This document shows, in pieces, positions 7,182 to 7,537 of a stretch of 7,537 nucleotides of DNA. The stretch covers positions 1 to 7,537 of the forward strand of contig DASUSH010000066.1 of assembly GCA_036375215.1 (NCBI GenBank). The letters are read 5' to 3'. A program made the position numbers and the translations under genes. The number at the start of each line of letters is the position of its first letter. The stretch's first letter is position 1. The stretch comes from DASUSH01 sp036375215 (lineage in GTDB: Bacteria > Actinomycetota > Thermoleophilia > Solirubrobacterales > 70-9). Under the pieces are notes generated by a model. That model made no database searches. It was not told where the DNA came from and was given only the letters and a program-made list of their open reading frames with translations.

Positions 7182-7537
7182 TCAGTCGACGGGAGCGCTG
7201 CCCTTGCCGTTGCCGGGGTTGCCGCCGTCCTGCCCGTAGGCGTTGCCGTTGCCGGGGTTGCCGCCATCCTGCCCGTAGGCGTTGCCGTTGCCGGAGTTGC
7301 CCTGGGCGTGCCCGTAGGCGTTCCCGTTCCCGTTCCCGACGGCGGTGTTCGCGGCCGGGACCGGCGTGGGAGTGGGAGCGGGAGTGGGAGCCGGCGCCGG
7401 TGCGGGCTCCGACCCGCCTCCGCCTGCGCCGCCGCCAATCGTCCCGCCGCCCGGGCTGCCGGGCGTGGCCGCGCCGCCGCCGCCGCCCCCGCCGCCCCCG
7501 CCGGTGCCGCCGCCGCCACCGCCGCTGTTGCCACCGC
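7182..7537 (-). CDS. C-terminal part of a Gly-rich / Pro-Ala linker / Asn-Gly repeat protein
   Basis: A minus-strand frame is open from the window edge to TGA at 7184-7182, giving 117 codons of a protein whose start lies outside. Reading toward the C-terminus: a Gly-rich stretch with runs of up to about ten Gly, a Pro/Ala/Thr linker (EPAPAPAPTPAPTPTPVP), then Asn-Gly repeats built on AYG(Q/H)...GN(P/S)GNGN, ending GKGSAPVD. This frame is chosen over the other open minus frame, which runs on through the PPOX gene, because its codons mostly end in G or C (GGC, AAC, CCC, TAC) and it stops 18 nt from the convergent PPOX stop. The sequence looks like the disordered tail of a surface, secreted or membrane-anchored protein; the folded part is not in view, so no function can be given. 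Low-complexity protein composition makes even the coding call less than certain. Confidence 0.65.
   Translation of the reverse strand, partial: GGNSGGGGGGTGGGGGGGGGGAATPGSPGGGTIGGGAGGGGSEPAPAPAPTPAPTPTPVPAANTAVGNGNGNAYGHAQGNSGNGNAYGQDGGNPGNGNAYGQDGGNPGNGKGSAPVD
7203..7319 (-). repeat. Three tandem 39-bp coding repeats
   Basis: Units at 7203-7241, 7242-7280 and 7281-7319 each encode 13 residues: AYGQDGGNPGNGK, AYGQDGGNPGNGN and AYGHAQGNSGNGN in plus-coordinate order (the reverse of translation order). The first two differ by two bases only, pointing to recent duplication; the third has diverged. A further degenerate GNGNGN stretch follows at 7320-7337. The unit length keeps the reading frame. 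Confidence 0.85.
7461..7529. repeat. GCC/CCG-rich microsatellite encoding polyglycine
   Basis: Near-uninterrupted GCC/CCC triplets encode runs of Gly on the minus strand. Such runs change length by slippage, and the many triplet units allow in-frame length variation in the tail of the partial protein. Confidence 0.7.

Noticed and set aside
6974..7534. 186-codon minus-strand frame through the repeat region and the PPOX gene
   Set aside because: It is antisense to the PPOX gene, its codons often end in A or T in the repeat region, and the alternative frame gives clean Asn-Gly repeats and stops just outside the PPOX gene.

Overview
The window is a gene-dense piece of a very GC-rich bacterial chromosome. 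Heavy G/C at third codon positions, a TANNNT-type -10 motif placed so close to a start that the transcript would be leaderless, and a PPOX/FDOR-type (possibly F420-using) protein all suggest an actinobacterium. Thermoleophilia/Solirubrobacterales is my guess from overall gene style, not a demonstrated placement. No phage, IS, CRISPR, tRNA or rRNA is visible. The content is mostly conserved housekeeping and accessory chromosome genes.

Left block (+ strand, 1-1459): the 3' part of a PuuD-like class I glutamine amidotransferase; then a small one-TM protein with a CcmI-like charged helix, probably made from a leaderless transcript; then pdxH (pyridoxamine 5'-phosphate oxidase), which overlaps the small gene by 4 nt. 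pdxH converges on the next block with only 8 nt between stop codons.

Middle block (- strand, 4405 down to 1468): a MarR-family regulator, a full ABC exporter half-transporter (TMD+NBD), and an NAD(P)-binding YhfK-like SDR protein. All three overlap (about 30 nt and 1 nt), so this looks like one autoregulated efflux/stress operon. The marR promoter can be read as TTGGTT-17-TATCAT, 7 nt before an ATG. It is covered by a TGGTT-N4-AACCA palindrome that would suit a MarR operator.

Right block (+ strand, 4507-7163): lon, a complete 768-aa ATP-dependent protease, followed with a 4-nt overlap by a short PPOX-class (probably F420- or flavin-binding) split-barrel protein. Convergent to it is the C-terminus of an unrecognised protein rich in Gly, Pro-Ala and Asn-Gly repeats, whose start lies beyond the window.

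The most interesting non-coding signal is the 14-mer AGGGGTCTGACCCC, a near-perfect palindrome. It occurs twice, in the same orientation relative to the following gene, and both times just before a start codon. One copy is in the lon leader, next to the Shine-Dalgarno. The other lies inside the last codons of the ABC gene, just before the SDR start, and appears to have added a foreign C-terminal tail to the transporter. I see no clear new biological system here. The palindrome pair and the shared marR/lon control region are the parts worth following up.
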